Shown here in pieces: positions 9,908-19,963 of a stretch of DNA of 64,000 nucleotides. Both the position numbers and the translations under genes were made by a program. Every line of letters begins with the position of its first letter. Position 1 is the first letter of the stretch. Where the stretch lies: NCBI RefSeq assembly GCF_018687535.1, contig NZ_CP061295.1:1922001-1986000 (forward strand), in the 5' to 3' direction. The notes below the pieces were generated by a model. That model had not been told where the DNA came from. It searched no databases and saw only the letters and a list, made by a program, of their open reading frames with translations. This stretch comes from Polynucleobacter sp. MWH-S4W17 (GTDB lineage: Bacteria > Pseudomonadota > Gammaproteobacteria > Burkholderiales > Burkholderiaceae).

Positions 9908-10570
9908 ATGATGCGTTTATGGGGTCGCAAAAGTTCTATTAACGTTCAAAAAGTATTGTGGTGTCTTGCTGAGCTTGGACTAAAAGAAGGCAAAGACTTT
10001 GAGCGCATCGATGCTGGCCTACAATTTGGAATCAATAACACTCCAGAGTTTTTAAAACTCAATCCCAATGGCTTAGTACCGACGCTACAAGACGGTGCAA
10101 TTGTGCTGTGGGAATCCAATACCATCATGCGCTACTTAAGCCATCAGCATGATCAAGCTGGGCGCTTTACAGCAGATATTAAGACTCATTACGAATCCGA
10201 GAAATGGATGGATTGGCAGTTGGGCACAATGTGGCCAGCGCTGCGCATAGCATTTCTGGGTCTTACTAGAACACCCGAGGTAGAACGTCAATACGAATCG
10301 ATTCTCAAGGGATATCAAGAAACTAATCGGCTGCTTGGATTGCTAGATCAAACATTGTCTAAGCAAAGCTATTGCGCGGGCAATCAATTTCAGCCTGGAG
10401 ATATTGTTTTAGCCCTTTGTGTCAGCCGTTGGATTCTTCTGAATCAAGCCTTCCCGCAGCAAACTGGCGAGCGTGCGCCTCTTAAGAATATCGATGCCTG
10501 GTTGCAGCGGCTAGAAATAGAAACCTACTTTAACGATATTGTTGAAAAAGAACTCAATATCGTTAAATAG
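9908..10570 (+). CDS. glutathione S-transferase family protein
   Basis: A 220-residue cytosolic GST. The N-terminal thioredoxin-like domain (1-80) has RLWGRKSSINVQKVLW with Ser in the catalytic position, the cis-Pro motif NGLVPTLQD and the glutathione gamma-glutamyl site ESNTIMRYL. An all-helical C-terminal domain fills 90-220. The substrate is unknown. AAGG precedes the first ATG at 9908; the second Met codon follows directly. It is the last gene of the lipoprotein-flavin reductase-GST run and converges on the RND permease gene 18 bases later. No terminator hairpin is visible in that gap. Confidence 0.92.
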   Translation: MMRLWGRKSSINVQKVLWCLAELGLKEGKDFERIDAGLQFGINNTPEFLKLNPNGLVPTLQDGAIVLWESNTIMRYLSHQHDQAGRFTADIKTHYESEKWMDWQLGTMWPALRIAFLGLTRTPEVERQYESILKGYQETNRLLGLLDQTLSKQSYCAGNQFQPGDIVLALCVSRWILLNQAFPQQTGERAPLKNIDAWLQRLEIETYFNDIVEKELNIVK

Positions 10571-10588
10571 TTTTTCTGTCTTTCATTT

Positions 10589-13500
10589 TTACTGCTGCTT
10601 AAATTTCTTGGCGTGGTGATCGGCACCAATAAATAAGTACATTGCCGGCACTACAAAGAGTGTGAACAGCGTACCAATTGATAGGCCAGTGAAAATCACA
10701 ATGCCCATAGATTTTCGTCCTGCGGCACCCGCGCCAGAAGCAATCACCAAAGGCAATACGCCTAAAACCATTGCTGCAGTTGTCATCAAAATCGGGCGCA
10801 AACGAACGCTACTTGCTTCAACGATGGCATCGAGCTTACTGCGCCCTGCTTCCTGAAGTTCATTCGCAAACTCCACGATCAAAATACCGTGCTTACTAAT
10901 CAAGCCCATGAGTGTGACTAGGCCAACTTGGGTATAGACGTTTAAGGTCGTGAACCCCAAATTAATAAATATCAAGGCGCCAAATAAGGCTAGCGGCACA
11001 GAAACCAAAATTACAATGGGATCGCGGAAACTTTCAAACTGTGCTGCAAGCACCAAGAACACAATCAGAATCGCAAAGAACATGGTAACTAAGAAGCCGC
11101 CAGATTCAGCCATAAATTGGCGTGACGGACCTGCGTAGTCCATGGTGTAACCATTAGGCGCAACCTCTTTCAGAGTCTGACGCATGTACTCCAATAAATC
11201 TGCTTGCGAAATAAATGGTGTGCTTACACCCGAGATCGTTGCTGAATTTAATTGCTGGAAGTGATTAATAGACTGCGGCACCACCCTTTGTTTAATCGTT
11301 GCGATAGTGCGCGCTTGAACCATCGCGCCACTTGGTGTACGTATGTAGTAATCCAATATTTGATCTGGATTGAGACGATCCACTTGCTTTACTTGTGGAA
11401 TCACACGATAAGAGCGTCCGGCCACCGAGAAGTAATTCACATATCCACCTCCTAAAGCAGCAGATAAGGCTGAACCGACTTGTTGCTGAGTCATGCCTAG
11501 GGCAGCAACTTTTTCTCGATCAATCTCTAAAACATCTTGTGGCTTATCAATCTTGAGGTCAGAATCTACGAAGAAGAAATTGCCACTGCGGCGCGCTTTA
11601 TCAAGTACTGCTTGTGAGACTTCATTTAACGCTGCATAAGACTCCGTTGTATTAATAACAACCTGTACAGGCAAGCCTTGAGCGCCAGGTAAGGCTGGAA
11701 ACTGGAACGCAGCAACGCGCGCGCCTGCAATAGAGTTCCACTTTTGCTGCATATCTTCTTGGAACTTGGTTGCGTTACGACTGCGCTCACCCCAGTCTTT
11801 CAGCAAGATACCACCAAAGCTCGAAGTTGGGCTCGTGATCTGGAAAGCCTGTTCATATTCTGGTTCTGCAGCTGCAATTGCGTAAATTTGATCTGCATAA
11901 GTCTGCATTTGCGTCACCGTACTATTAGGGGGTCCTGATGCTTGCATCAAAACAATGCCCTGGTCTTCGGTTGGCGCTAATTCAGCACGCGCAGTTGAAT
12001 ATAAATAAGCTACGCCCCCCAGCAAGATGACTCCCATTACGATAATGACCTGCCAAGTGCTGAGCAAATCACGTAAAGTAGTTTGATAGCTGTGATGCAC
12101 CTTCTCAAATATGCGATCAATCTTCTGCACAAAAGGTGACGCCTCTTGCTCCTCTGTGAAGATGCGAGAACACATCATGGGCGAGAGTGTTAAGGCAATT
12201 AATCCTGAAACAGCTACGGCACTAGCCAAAGTAAAGGCAAACTCAGTAAATAGCGCACCCGTCAAGCCACCCTGAAAGCCAATCGGGATATACACCGCAA
12301 TCAGTACCACTGTCATTGCCAAAATAGGTCCGCCTAATTCGCGGGCAGCAATTAAAGATGCCTCTAGCGGTGACTTACCTTCTTTCATGTGGCGGTCAAC
12401 GTTTTCCACCACGATGATGGCGTCGTCCACCACTAATCCAATTGCCAACACTAAAGCCAATAGGGTAAGCAAATTAATCGAGTAGCCCAGCACTTGCATG
12501 AGGAAGAAAGTACCAATGAGCGATAAAGGCATTGCAATCACTGGAACAGCAACCGCACGAGCACTACCCAAGAAGAGGTAGATCACCACAGTCACAATCA
12601 CCAAGGCCTCTATTAAGGTGGACACTACCTCATCAATAGAGCTGGTAATAAATTTAGTAGAGTCGTAAACAATCTTGCCTGTCATGCCAATGGGTAATTG
12701 CTTCTGAATATCTGGTACGACATCGCGGACCCTTTGTGCCACGTCTAACAGGTTGGCCTGCGGCGCAACCTTAATAGCAATAAACACTGACCTCTTACCG
12801 CTAAAGGCAACGTTCGTGTTGTAGTCCTCAGACCCCATGGTGACATTAGCCACCTGGTCTAAATACACAATATTCACGCCATCTTTTTTAATGACTAACT
12901 TGCGAAACTCATCCAGAGTATGTAAGTCGGTACCGGCAACCAAGTCAACCGAGACCATCTCGCCTTTAGTGCTTCCAACTGCTGATAAATAGTTGTTGGC
13001 TGACATGGCGTTATACACATCATCGGCGCCCACACCAAGACCGGCCATCTTCTCTCGATCCAACCAGGCGCGTAAGGCGAATTTACGTCCGCCAGTGATC
13101 TCTGCATTCTGAACCCCTTCAACAGAATCCAGCTTTGGCTTTACAACTCGCAGTAGATAGTCGGTGATAGCATTGTTGGGGATGTCATCGCTATAGAAAC
13201 CCATGTACATTGCGGCAGTAGATTGCCCTACCTGCACTGTCAAAATAGGTTGTTGCGCCTGTGGTGGCAACTGATTCTTTACCGCACTAATTTGAGTCTG
13301 TATCTGCGTTAATGCCGCGTTTGAGTCATAGTTCAGTTTGAGCGTTGCAGTAATGGTGGAGACTCCACTCACGCTGGCAGAAGATAAGTAATCAATCCCT
13401 TGCGCCTGAGCTATAGATGCCTCAAGAGGCTGAGTAATAAAGCCTGCAATCGTTTCAGGATCGGCACCATAGTAGGCCGTAGTGATGGTCACAATCGCAT

Positions 13501-13624
13501 TTTGCGTTTGCGGATATTGATTTACAGGTAAAGAGCCAATTGCCTTCAAACCAAAAATCAATACAAGAGCGCTCACCACCATGGAGAGCACTGGCCTACG
13601 GATGAATATGTCAGTCCAATTCAT
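10589..13624 (-). CDS. RND multidrug efflux permease (AcrB/MexB-like, HAE1 family)
   Basis: A 1011-residue inner-membrane proton/drug antiporter. It has the canonical N-terminus FIRRPVLSMVV, the first periplasmic loop, a membrane block with the proton-relay double Asp in LVVDDAIIVVEN (about residue 400), a second periplasmic loop, and the final membrane block with GLISKHGILIVEFANE and RLRPILMT. It is a little shorter than AcrB (1049), mainly at the C-terminus, where there is only a short charged tail. It is the third gene of an outer membrane factor-adaptor-permease operon, 7 bases after the adaptor. Substrates cannot be read from sequence. Confidence 0.95.
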   Translation of the reverse strand: MNWTDIFIRRPVLSMVVSALVLIFGLKAIGSLPVNQYPQTQNAIVTITTAYYGADPETIAGFITQPLEASIAQAQGIDYLSSASVSGVSTITATLKLNYDSNAALTQIQTQISAVKNQLPPQAQQPILTVQVGQSTAAMYMGFYSDDIPNNAITDYLLRVVKPKLDSVEGVQNAEITGGRKFALRAWLDREKMAGLGVGADDVYNAMSANNYLSAVGSTKGEMVSVDLVAGTDLHTLDEFRKLVIKKDGVNIVYLDQVANVTMGSEDYNTNVAFSGKRSVFIAIKVAPQANLLDVAQRVRDVVPDIQKQLPIGMTGKIVYDSTKFITSSIDEVVSTLIEALVIVTVVIYLFLGSARAVAVPVIAMPLSLIGTFFLMQVLGYSINLLTLLALVLAIGLVVDDAIIVVENVDRHMKEGKSPLEASLIAARELGGPILAMTVVLIAVYIPIGFQGGLTGALFTEFAFTLASAVAVSGLIALTLSPMMCSRIFTEEQEASPFVQKIDRIFEKVHHSYQTTLRDLLSTWQVIIVMGVILLGGVAYLYSTARAELAPTEDQGIVLMQASGPPNSTVTQMQTYADQIYAIAAAEPEYEQAFQITSPTSSFGGILLKDWGERSRNATKFQEDMQQKWNSIAGARVAAFQFPALPGAQGLPVQVVINTTESYAALNEVSQAVLDKARRSGNFFFVDSDLKIDKPQDVLEIDREKVAALGMTQQQVGSALSAALGGGYVNYFSVAGRSYRVIPQVKQVDRLNPDQILDYYIRTPSGAMVQARTIATIKQRVVPQSINHFQQLNSATISGVSTPFISQADLLEYMRQTLKEVAPNGYTMDYAGPSRQFMAESGGFLVTMFFAILIVFLVLAAQFESFRDPIVILVSVPLALFGALIFINLGFTTLNVYTQVGLVTLMGLISKHGILIVEFANELQEAGRSKLDAIVEASSVRLRPILMTTAAMVLGVLPLVIASGAGAAGRKSMGIVIFTGLSIGTLFTLFVVPAMYLFIGADHHAKKFKQQ

Positions 13625-13631
13625 CTGCTAT

Positions 13632-14963
13632 TTATTCCTGCGGCTTTGGATCGGGTGAGTTAGCTGGCTGCACTTTGTTGTTAATAATCAACGGCGTGCC
13701 ATTCTTGAGTTTGAGCTGGCCACTAGTAACCACCGTTGCGCCTTCATCAACACCCTTCAAAATAGCCACTTGATCACCACGAGTTAATCCAGTCGTTACA
13801 AATACCTGTTGTGCCTCAAGGGCTGGATTGCCTTGCTTATCTTTCTTGCCGGTAGGTTTAGCAATAAAGATGGTCGAGCCATATGGGTTATAAGTAACTG
13901 CTGTCTGAGGCATGGTCAGGTATTTCACTTGATCACCTAGCTTGATATTCACATTAGCAAACATGCCCGGCAAAATTTTCTTATCCGGATTAGCGAGTTG
14001 CGCCTCCACTTGAATATTGCGTGTATTGGTATCGACCTTTGGACTAACAGCAGTAATCTTGCCTGTGAAGCTTGCATCCTTAAATGCATCGGTAGTCACC
14101 TCAACCTCTTGGCCAACCTGAATGAGTTCGGCATTGTTTTGCGGTAAGTTGAAATCTACAAAAATAGGATCCAAGGTTTGTAGCGTTAGTAACTTATCGC
14201 CAGGGTTTACATACTGCCCTGGATTGATAGAAACAATACCTACACGACCACTAAATGGCGCTTTGAGGTTTTTCTTGGCTACTAAAGCAGTTTGTTGCTC
14301 AACCTGCGCTTGTTTTGATTTGGAATCAGCAGCGCTCGTATCAAATACGTTCTTACTAATTGCCTGAATTGCTAACTGCTGTCTATCTCGCTCATTAATG
14401 ACTTTAGCTAGATCAGCCATTGCTTTTAAAGAATTCAGCTGAGCTACATCAGATGCATCGTTTAATTTAATGAGGAGTTCCCCCTCTTTAACGTCTTGAC
14501 CTGACTTAATGGGTACAGTCTGCACTAAGCCGCCAATCTCAGTGCTGAGCTCAACACCCCTAAATGCACGGACATTACCTACGCTGGTTAATTTAGGCTG
14601 CCATTCTGCATTTGTAATCACCAGGGTGGATACCGTTGCAGGAGGCAATCCCATGCCCGCAATGAAATGCTTAATCATGAAAGTCTTCAGCTGATTGAAA
14701 GCGAAGATCAGGCCCAATAATAAAAATACACCGCAAAGCATGATGGTCATACGACGTTGCAAGGGCTCCATTGCCATGAGCTTTTCATGAGCCTTGGTAC
14801 CGCGCCATTTTTGACCCATGCTCGCCCAAAAGGCCCTGGTCTTTTCCCACAGAGCAATTGCTCTCTCACGTAATTTCCATTCAATTACTTTACGTTGCGT
14901 CCATGCCCACAAGGCAAGAACCAAAGCAACGAGCTTGTTCTTAATTTGTTCCAGAAGTTTCAT
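13632..14963 (-). CDS. RND efflux periplasmic adaptor with unusual N-terminal extension
   Basis: A 443-residue membrane fusion protein that bridges permease and outer-membrane channel. After the membrane anchor (about 72-88) comes the usual order: first half of the lipoyl domain (GGLVQTVPIKSGQDVKEGELL), a short helical hairpin, second lipoyl half (NLKAPFSGRVGIVSINPG), then beta-barrel and membrane-proximal domains. The oddity is about 70 residues before the anchor, positively charged with six Trp (19, 21, 29, 39, 46, 53), predicted cytoplasmic. A shorter start at Met65 (14771) is possible, but its ribosome binding site is no better. The full-length start overlaps the outer-membrane gene by 23 bases. 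Confidence 0.9.
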   Translation of the reverse strand: MKLLEQIKNKLVALVLALWAWTQRKVIEWKLRERAIALWEKTRAFWASMGQKWRGTKAHEKLMAMEPLQRRMTIMLCGVFLLLGLIFAFNQLKTFMIKHFIAGMGLPPATVSTLVITNAEWQPKLTSVGNVRAFRGVELSTEIGGLVQTVPIKSGQDVKEGELLIKLNDASDVAQLNSLKAMADLAKVINERDRQQLAIQAISKNVFDTSAADSKSKQAQVEQQTALVAKKNLKAPFSGRVGIVSINPGQYVNPGDKLLTLQTLDPIFVDFNLPQNNAELIQVGQEVEVTTDAFKDASFTGKITAVSPKVDTNTRNIQVEAQLANPDKKILPGMFANVNIKLGDQVKYLTMPQTAVTYNPYGSTIFIAKPTGKKDKQGNPALEAQQVFVTTGLTRGDQVAILKGVDEGATVVTSGQLKLKNGTPLIINNKVQPANSPDPKPQE

Positions 14964-16479
14964 TTTGATCTTTGTTCGCTATGTCTTTTGGTTTAAAAGC
15001 AGGGCCTTCACGATTCCACCAGCCGCCACCTAATGCTGCAAATAAAGCTGCCGTATCTGAGAAGCGAGTTGCTTGTGCTGCAACAGATTTCACTTTTGCT
15101 TGCTGATACTGATTTTGGTAATAGAGCACTGCTAAATAACTGGCTGTACCGAGTTTGTACTGTTGCTGCACTAAGTCCAGAGTTTCGTAGGCATAACGCT
15201 CTGCATCTGAAGCTGCCTTGAGTGCCTGTGCACCAGTCTCTAGTGCGCGTAATGCATTGGCTACTTCTTGGAATGCATTTAAGACGGTTGCTTGATATTG
15301 AAATGCTGCTAGCTCGTAGTTCGCAATCGCGCCACGACGTTGCGCCAGCAAAGCACCACCCTGAAATAAAGGCTGCAAGATGCCGCCACCCAAACTCCAT
15401 AAGGCAGAGTTCGGCCCAAACAGCCCACTAGATGTCAGCGCGGCCGCACCAATAGATCCCGTGATATTAAATTGCGGCAATAAATTGGCAGTTGCAACAC
15501 CCACGAAAGCATTCTGCGCTTTTAACTGGGCTTCGGCTGCCCGCACATCAGGGCGCTGACGCACTAAGCTAGATGGGACCGATAGAGGCAGCTTCTCTGG
15601 CAAATGCAAATTAGCCAAATCAAACTTTGCAATATTGGCGTTGCTCGGAATCTCTCCCACTAATACTGCCAATTGATTGCGTGCAAATGCGAGATTTCTT
15701 TCGTAGTTAAAGAGATCCACTTGAGAGTTCGATACCAAGGTACGCTGTGAAGTGACGTCTACTCTAGAAACCGTACCAATGATTAACTGCTTTTCAGTGA
15801 CTTCAGCAAGATTCGTTTGAGCCTTCAGAATTTCTTCTGTGGCCTGCATTTGTGCACGAAGCGCAGCCTCTTTAACGGCGCTTGTTACTACGTTAGCCGT
15901 TAACGAAAGATAAGCGCCCTCTAATTGAAACTGTGCAACTTCTGCTTGCGCGCGCGCACCTTCAACCGCTCTCCGAGCTCCGCCAAACACATCTAACTTG
16001 TAAGTCACATTAACTGTGGCGTTGTAGAGGTTATAAGTATCAGAACCGTAGTTCATGCCATATACGGCTGAAGGTTGTTTCTGTCTTATGGCATTTGCAC
16101 CAACACCAATCGCTGGAAAGTATTGGCCGCCAATCTGTGCGTTGACATTTTCTTGTGCAGCACGCAATGCTGCGTCTGCTGCACCTAAATTTGGATTTTG
16201 CTCAAGCGCTCTTTTAATCAGCGCATCAAGTTCAGGAGATTTATAAAGCTCCCACCATTGCGCCCCTATATCTGCACCTTCAACAAACTCTTGATCTGTA
16301 CCACCTGGCACACCAGGCGCAGTAGCGAGCTTCTTAGCTAGAGGGGTTTCAGTATAGGAAGATGTGTTGGGCGCCTCGGGTTGCTTAAAGTCTGGACCGA
16401 CCGCGCATGCAGAGAGAGCTAGCGCACAAATTAGCGGAAGCAATTTCAAACCTGAAAGATGGGGTATCGACAGAAACAT
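14941..16479 (-). CDS. RND efflux outer membrane lipoprotein channel (NodT/OprM family)
   Basis: A 512-residue TolC-type outer membrane factor. The N-terminal signal peptide ends in a lipobox (ALSAC, Cys about 26) followed by AVGPDFKQPEAP, the classic NodT/OprM beginning. Two repeated outer-membrane-efflux domains follow, with the conserved RPDVRAAEAQLKAQNA in the second repeat. It opens the tunnel through the outer membrane for the adaptor and permease encoded next. It is the first gene of the operon; a candidate promoter lies at 16567-16596, leaving a leader of about 80 bases. Confidence 0.94.
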   Translation of the reverse strand: MFLSIPHLSGLKLLPLICALALSACAVGPDFKQPEAPNTSSYTETPLAKKLATAPGVPGGTDQEFVEGADIGAQWWELYKSPELDALIKRALEQNPNLGAADAALRAAQENVNAQIGGQYFPAIGVGANAIRQKQPSAVYGMNYGSDTYNLYNATVNVTYKLDVFGGARRAVEGARAQAEVAQFQLEGAYLSLTANVVTSAVKEAALRAQMQATEEILKAQTNLAEVTEKQLIIGTVSRVDVTSQRTLVSNSQVDLFNYERNLAFARNQLAVLVGEIPSNANIAKFDLANLHLPEKLPLSVPSSLVRQRPDVRAAEAQLKAQNAFVGVATANLLPQFNITGSIGAAALTSSGLFGPNSALWSLGGGILQPLFQGGALLAQRRGAIANYELAAFQYQATVLNAFQEVANALRALETGAQALKAASDAERYAYETLDLVQQQYKLGTASYLAVLYYQNQYQQAKVKSVAAQATRFSDTAALFAALGGGWWNREGPAFKPKDIANKDQNETSGTN

Positions 16480-16566
16480 AAGTTACAACAAATATCCTCT
16501 TTTACAAGGGTTATTTGACCACAGAAATGCAATCAGAGCTTCGTAAAGCCCTGATTTATCTACTGA

Positions 16567-16596
16567 ATTTTGTTCACAACTTTGGATGAATGTCAA
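16567..16596 (-). promoter_or_regulatory. candidate sigma-70 promoter of the RND efflux operon
   Basis: Reading the minus strand, a perfect -35 TTGACA (16596-16591) is followed after 18 bases by CAAAAT (16572-16567), four of six matches to the -10 consensus. It lies in the 128-base gap between the glmS stop and the efflux start, the only place a separate efflux promoter could be. No clear operator palindrome accompanies it. Confidence 0.4.
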
Positions 16597-16607
16597 ACAA
16601 TCGAAAA

Positions 16608-18440
16608 TTATTCGACCGTAACACTCTTCGCCAGATTTCTGGGTTTATCAACATCAGTGCCGCGTGCGCAGGCTGTGTGATAAGCCAATAGCTGTAGGGT
16701 AACTACATGCAATATTGGTGAGAGGTTGCCATAGTGCTCAGGCAGCTTGATGACATTGATGCCTTCGCTACTTGAGATGCGAGTATCTTGATCAGCAAAA
16801 ACATAAAGTTTGCCACCACGTGCTTTGACTTCTTGCATATTGGATTTGAGTTTCTCCAATAAGGCGTCATTAGGCGCAACAGTAACAACCGGCATCTTGT
16901 CTGTAACTAAAGCAAGCGGTCCATGCTTTAACTCGCCAGCTGGATAAGCTTCAGCATGGATATAAGAAATTTCTTTGAGCTTTAATGCACCCTCAAGTGC
17001 AATTGGGTAATGCATTCCACGGCCTAGGAATAGGGCATTTTCACATTTAGCAAAAGCATCGCTCCAGGCTATGATTTGTGGCTCAAGCGCTAGTACTGCA
17101 TGTAGCGCTTTTGGTAAATGGCGCAAGTCACGCAGGAGCTCCTTCTCTTTTTCTGGAGAAATTCTGCCATCGCGTTTAGCAATCGAAACCGCTAAGAGAT
17201 AAAGCGCTAAAAGCTGCGTAGTAAATGCCTTTGTTGAGGCCACTCCAATTTCAGCACCAGCCTTGGTCAAGAAATGCCAATCGGTTTCACGGACCATGGC
17301 GCTACTGGCAACGTTACAAATAGCCAATGTAAAGCGGTGACCCAAACTCTTGGCATGACGCAATGCTGCCAAGGTATCTGCTGTCTCACCAGATTGTGAA
17401 ACCACCACAATGAGTGTTTTTGGATTAGGTACGGTTGTGCGATAGCGATACTCACTAGCAATTTCTACTTGTGTTGGAATACCAGCTATATCTTCTAGCC
17501 AATATTTAGCAACACATGCGGAGTAATAACTTGTGCCACATGCCAATATTAAAATCTGCTCAAAAGCTTTCCAATCTTCTGGCTTTGCTTCAAATAGCCC
17601 AGGACCAAAGTCAGCGATATTGGCAAGCGTGTCGCCAATTGCTCTAGGCTGCTCAAAGATTTCTTTTTGCATGTAATGCTGATAAGGGCCGAGATCAACT
17701 GAGTCAGCTTGAGCAGGCATAGGCTTCAGCTCTCTTTGGGCGACCTTACCAGCTTGATCAATTACCTCAACGGAATCTGCCTTAAGCACGGCGACATCAC
17801 CCTCTTCCAGATACATCATGGAATGAGCACGTCCTGCTAAAGCCAAAGCATCAGAGGCTAAGAAGTGCTCATGGTCGCCAATAGCAACCACTAGAGGGGA
17901 TCCAACGCGAGCGCCTACTAAAGTGCTTGGATTATCTTGTGCGATCACACCAATAGCGTATGCACCATGCAACTGAGGAAGCACTGCTCTTACTGATGCC
18001 GCAATATCCTTTTGGCCACTAGCAACATATTGCTGGTGAATTAAATGGGCGATAACTTCGGTATCTGTTTCAGAGGTAAACACATATCCAGCAGCCTTTA
18101 AATCTGAACGCAGAACTTCATAGTTCTCAATAATGCCGTTGTGTACAACCGCAATTAAGTCGTTTGAAGTATGTGGGTGTGCATTTTGGGTATCTGGCTT
18201 GCCATGGGTAGCCCAACGTGTGTGTGCAATACCCAGGGTGCCGAAAAAATCTTTACCTTGCTCACCTAATTCAGAAACACGTGCGGTAGTTCGAGCTCTT
18301 TCGATGGGGTGCTTGGCATCCTCGCCATTAATGACCGCAAAACCACAAGAGTCATAACCGCGGTACTCTAGGCGACGTAAACCCTCAACCAAAACATCCA
18401 CAATATTTTTACGGGAGGCCGCGCCAACAATGCCGCACAT
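16608..18440 (-). CDS. glmS: glutamine--fructose-6-phosphate aminotransferase (isomerizing)
   Basis: Makes glucosamine-6-phosphate from fructose-6-phosphate and glutamine, the first committed step to UDP-GlcNAc for peptidoglycan and lipopolysaccharide. The 610-residue length matches the family. It has the N-terminal nucleophile Cys2 in MCGIVGA, the glutaminase block with HTRWATHG, two SIS sugar-isomerase domains ([14 protein letters not shown] and the [18 protein letters not shown] region), and the conserved end [12 protein letters not shown]. Its ATG overlaps the glmU stop by one base (TAATG), so the two amino-sugar genes are translationally linked. With that overlap there is no room for a glmS ribozyme. 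Confidence 0.97.
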   Translation of the reverse strand: MCGIVGAASRKNIVDVLVEGLRRLEYRGYDSCGFAVINGEDAKHPIERARTTARVSELGEQGKDFFGTLGIAHTRWATHGKPDTQNAHPHTSNDLIAVVHNGIIENYEVLRSDLKAAGYVFTSETDTEVIAHLIHQQYVASGQKDIAASVRAVLPQLHGAYAIGVIAQDNPSTLVGARVGSPLVVAIGDHEHFLASDALALAGRAHSMMYLEEGDVAVLKADSVEVIDQAGKVAQRELKPMPAQADSVDLGPYQHYMQKEIFEQPRAIGDTLANIADFGPGLFEAKPEDWKAFEQILILACGTSYYSACVAKYWLEDIAGIPTQVEIASEYRYRTTVPNPKTLIVVVSQSGETADTLAALRHAKSLGHRFTLAICNVASSAMVRETDWHFLTKAGAEIGVASTKAFTTQLLALYLLAVSIAKRDGRISPEKEKELLRDLRHLPKALHAVLALEPQIIAWSDAFAKCENALFLGRGMHYPIALEGALKLKEISYIHAEAYPAGELKHGPLALVTDKMPVVTVAPNDALLEKLKSNMQEVKARGGKLYVFADQDTRISSSEGINVIKLPEHYGNLSPILHVVTLQLLAYHTACARGTDVDKPRNLAKSVTVE

Positions 18441-19963
18441 TATTTTTTACCCTTTGCAGTTTTTTTAACCGTCTTCTTGACGGGCTTATCCACAGCCGTC
18501 TTTACTGCTGATTTTTTAGGGGTTGCTTTCTTGATGGCAACTTTTTTCACTGGTTTCTTTTCTTGCTTTACAGGGCGTTGCCACTGTAAGGAAATTTGTT
18601 TTGCTCTGGATACTGTAAGCTGATTGGCAGGCGCATCTTTAGTCAAGGTTGTTCCTGCGCCCAATGTGGCACCACGGCCAACACGCACTGGTGCAACCAA
18701 CTGAGTATCAGAGCCAATGAAGACATCATCTTCAATAATGGTCTGGTGTTTGTTAACGCCATCGTAGTTACAAGTAATGGTGCCAGCACCAATATTGACT
18801 CGTGAACCAACAATGGAGTCACCAACATAAGCTAAATGATTAGCCTTGCTATTGGCTGCAATTTTGCTGTTCTTCACTTCCACAAAATTACCAATATGCA
18901 CATCATTTGATAAATCTGCGCCAGGACGCAAACGAGCATAGGGGCCAATCAATGATTGATTGCCGACTCTTGCGCCGTCCACATGGCTATATGCATGAAT
19001 AGCTACACCTTTGCCGATCACGCTATTGCGAATAACGCAATATGGCCCCACCTTCGTACCAGTATCTAGAGTGACACAACCTTCAAATACGCACCCCACG
19101 TCAATTGATACATCAGTGCCGCACTCTAAGGTACCGCGCACATCAATACGTGCAGGGTCAGCAAGCGATACGCCAGCATCCATTAATTGATGGGCAATAT
19201 TGAGTTGATGCACACGCTCTAATGCGGCGAGTTGATCACGACTATTGACACCAATCGTTTCAAACTCATCATTAGCTTGCGTTGTGCGAATCGGCACGCC
19301 ATCTTTAACAGCCATGGCAATCACGTCAGTCAAGTAGTACTCGCCCTGTGCATTGCTGGCGCGTAAAGACTTGAGCCACTTCTTTAATGAGTTCGTTGGC
19401 AATACCATGATGCCGGTATTAATTTCTTGAATCGATTTTTGTGCAGGCGTCGCATCCTTCTCTTCGATGATCTCTTTCACAGAACCATCTGCATCACGAA
19501 CAATCCGGCCGTATCCAGTTGGATTGGCAAGGTTTTGAGTTAGGAGCGCGAGTGCACTGTCTTGACCGCGAACACCATCAGCTAACTTCGCTAATTTGGC
19601 TAGTGTCTTTTTTGTAGTGAGGGGAACATCGCCATATAAAACTAAAGTGGGCTCTTGAACATCTAATTTAGGCAAGGCTTGCAATAGCGCATGACCCGTT
19701 CCTTTTTGTTCAGCTTGCAGCGCAGTGCTTACTTTGTCAAAGCTTGGGTCTTCCTTGCTTGTGTTTAGCAAGAATGTTTTTACATCTGCTGCGCCATGAC
19801 CAATCACTACAACGGGGCCAGATTTAGACTTCTTGTCTTGTAGTGAAAGCGCGGTATTGAGAACGTGTTGGAGCAGGGGCTTGCCTGCGAGAATTTGCAG
19901 GACCTTGGGCAGCGCGGATTTCATCCGCTTTCCTTGCCCAGCAGCCAAAATGACGATATTCAT
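18440..19963 (-). CDS. glmU: bifunctional GlmU (GlcNAc-1-P uridyltransferase / GlcN-1-P acetyltransferase) with Lys-rich tail
   Basis: Produces UDP-GlcNAc in the cytoplasm. The N-terminal pyrophosphorylase domain has [15 protein letters not shown] at 7-21 and YGDVPLTT near 110; the C-terminal left-handed beta-helix acetyltransferase (about 250-455) has the hexapeptide repeats and NFVEVKNS, then [13 protein letters not shown]. The usual protein ends near the RAKQ helix. Here about 43 more residues (465-507) follow, of which 18 are Lys, in short KKP/KKT/KKA repeats resembling histone-H1-like tails. The tail is encoded cleanly up to the glmS overlap. The start overlaps the ttcA stop in ATGA. Confidence 0.95.
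   Translation of the reverse strand: MNIVILAAGQGKRMKSALPKVLQILAGKPLLQHVLNTALSLQDKKSKSGPVVVIGHGAADVKTFLLNTSKEDPSFDKVSTALQAEQKGTGHALLQALPKLDVQEPTLVLYGDVPLTTKKTLAKLAKLADGVRGQDSALALLTQNLANPTGYGRIVRDADGSVKEIIEEKDATPAQKSIQEINTGIMVLPTNSLKKWLKSLRASNAQGEYYLTDVIAMAVKDGVPIRTTQANDEFETIGVNSRDQLAALERVHQLNIAHQLMDAGVSLADPARIDVRGTLECGTDVSIDVGCVFEGCVTLDTGTKVGPYCVIRNSVIGKGVAIHAYSHVDGARVGNQSLIGPYARLRPGADLSNDVHIGNFVEVKNSKIAANSKANHLAYVGDSIVGSRVNIGAGTITCNYDGVNKHQTIIEDDVFIGSDTQLVAPVRVGRGATLGAGTTLTKDAPANQLTVSRAKQISLQWQRPVKQEKKPVKKVAIKKATPKKSAVKTAVDKPVKKTVKKTAKGKK

Noticed and set aside
18440..18442. glmS ribozyme
   Set aside because: glmS overlaps glmU by one base, so there is no leader to hold it.
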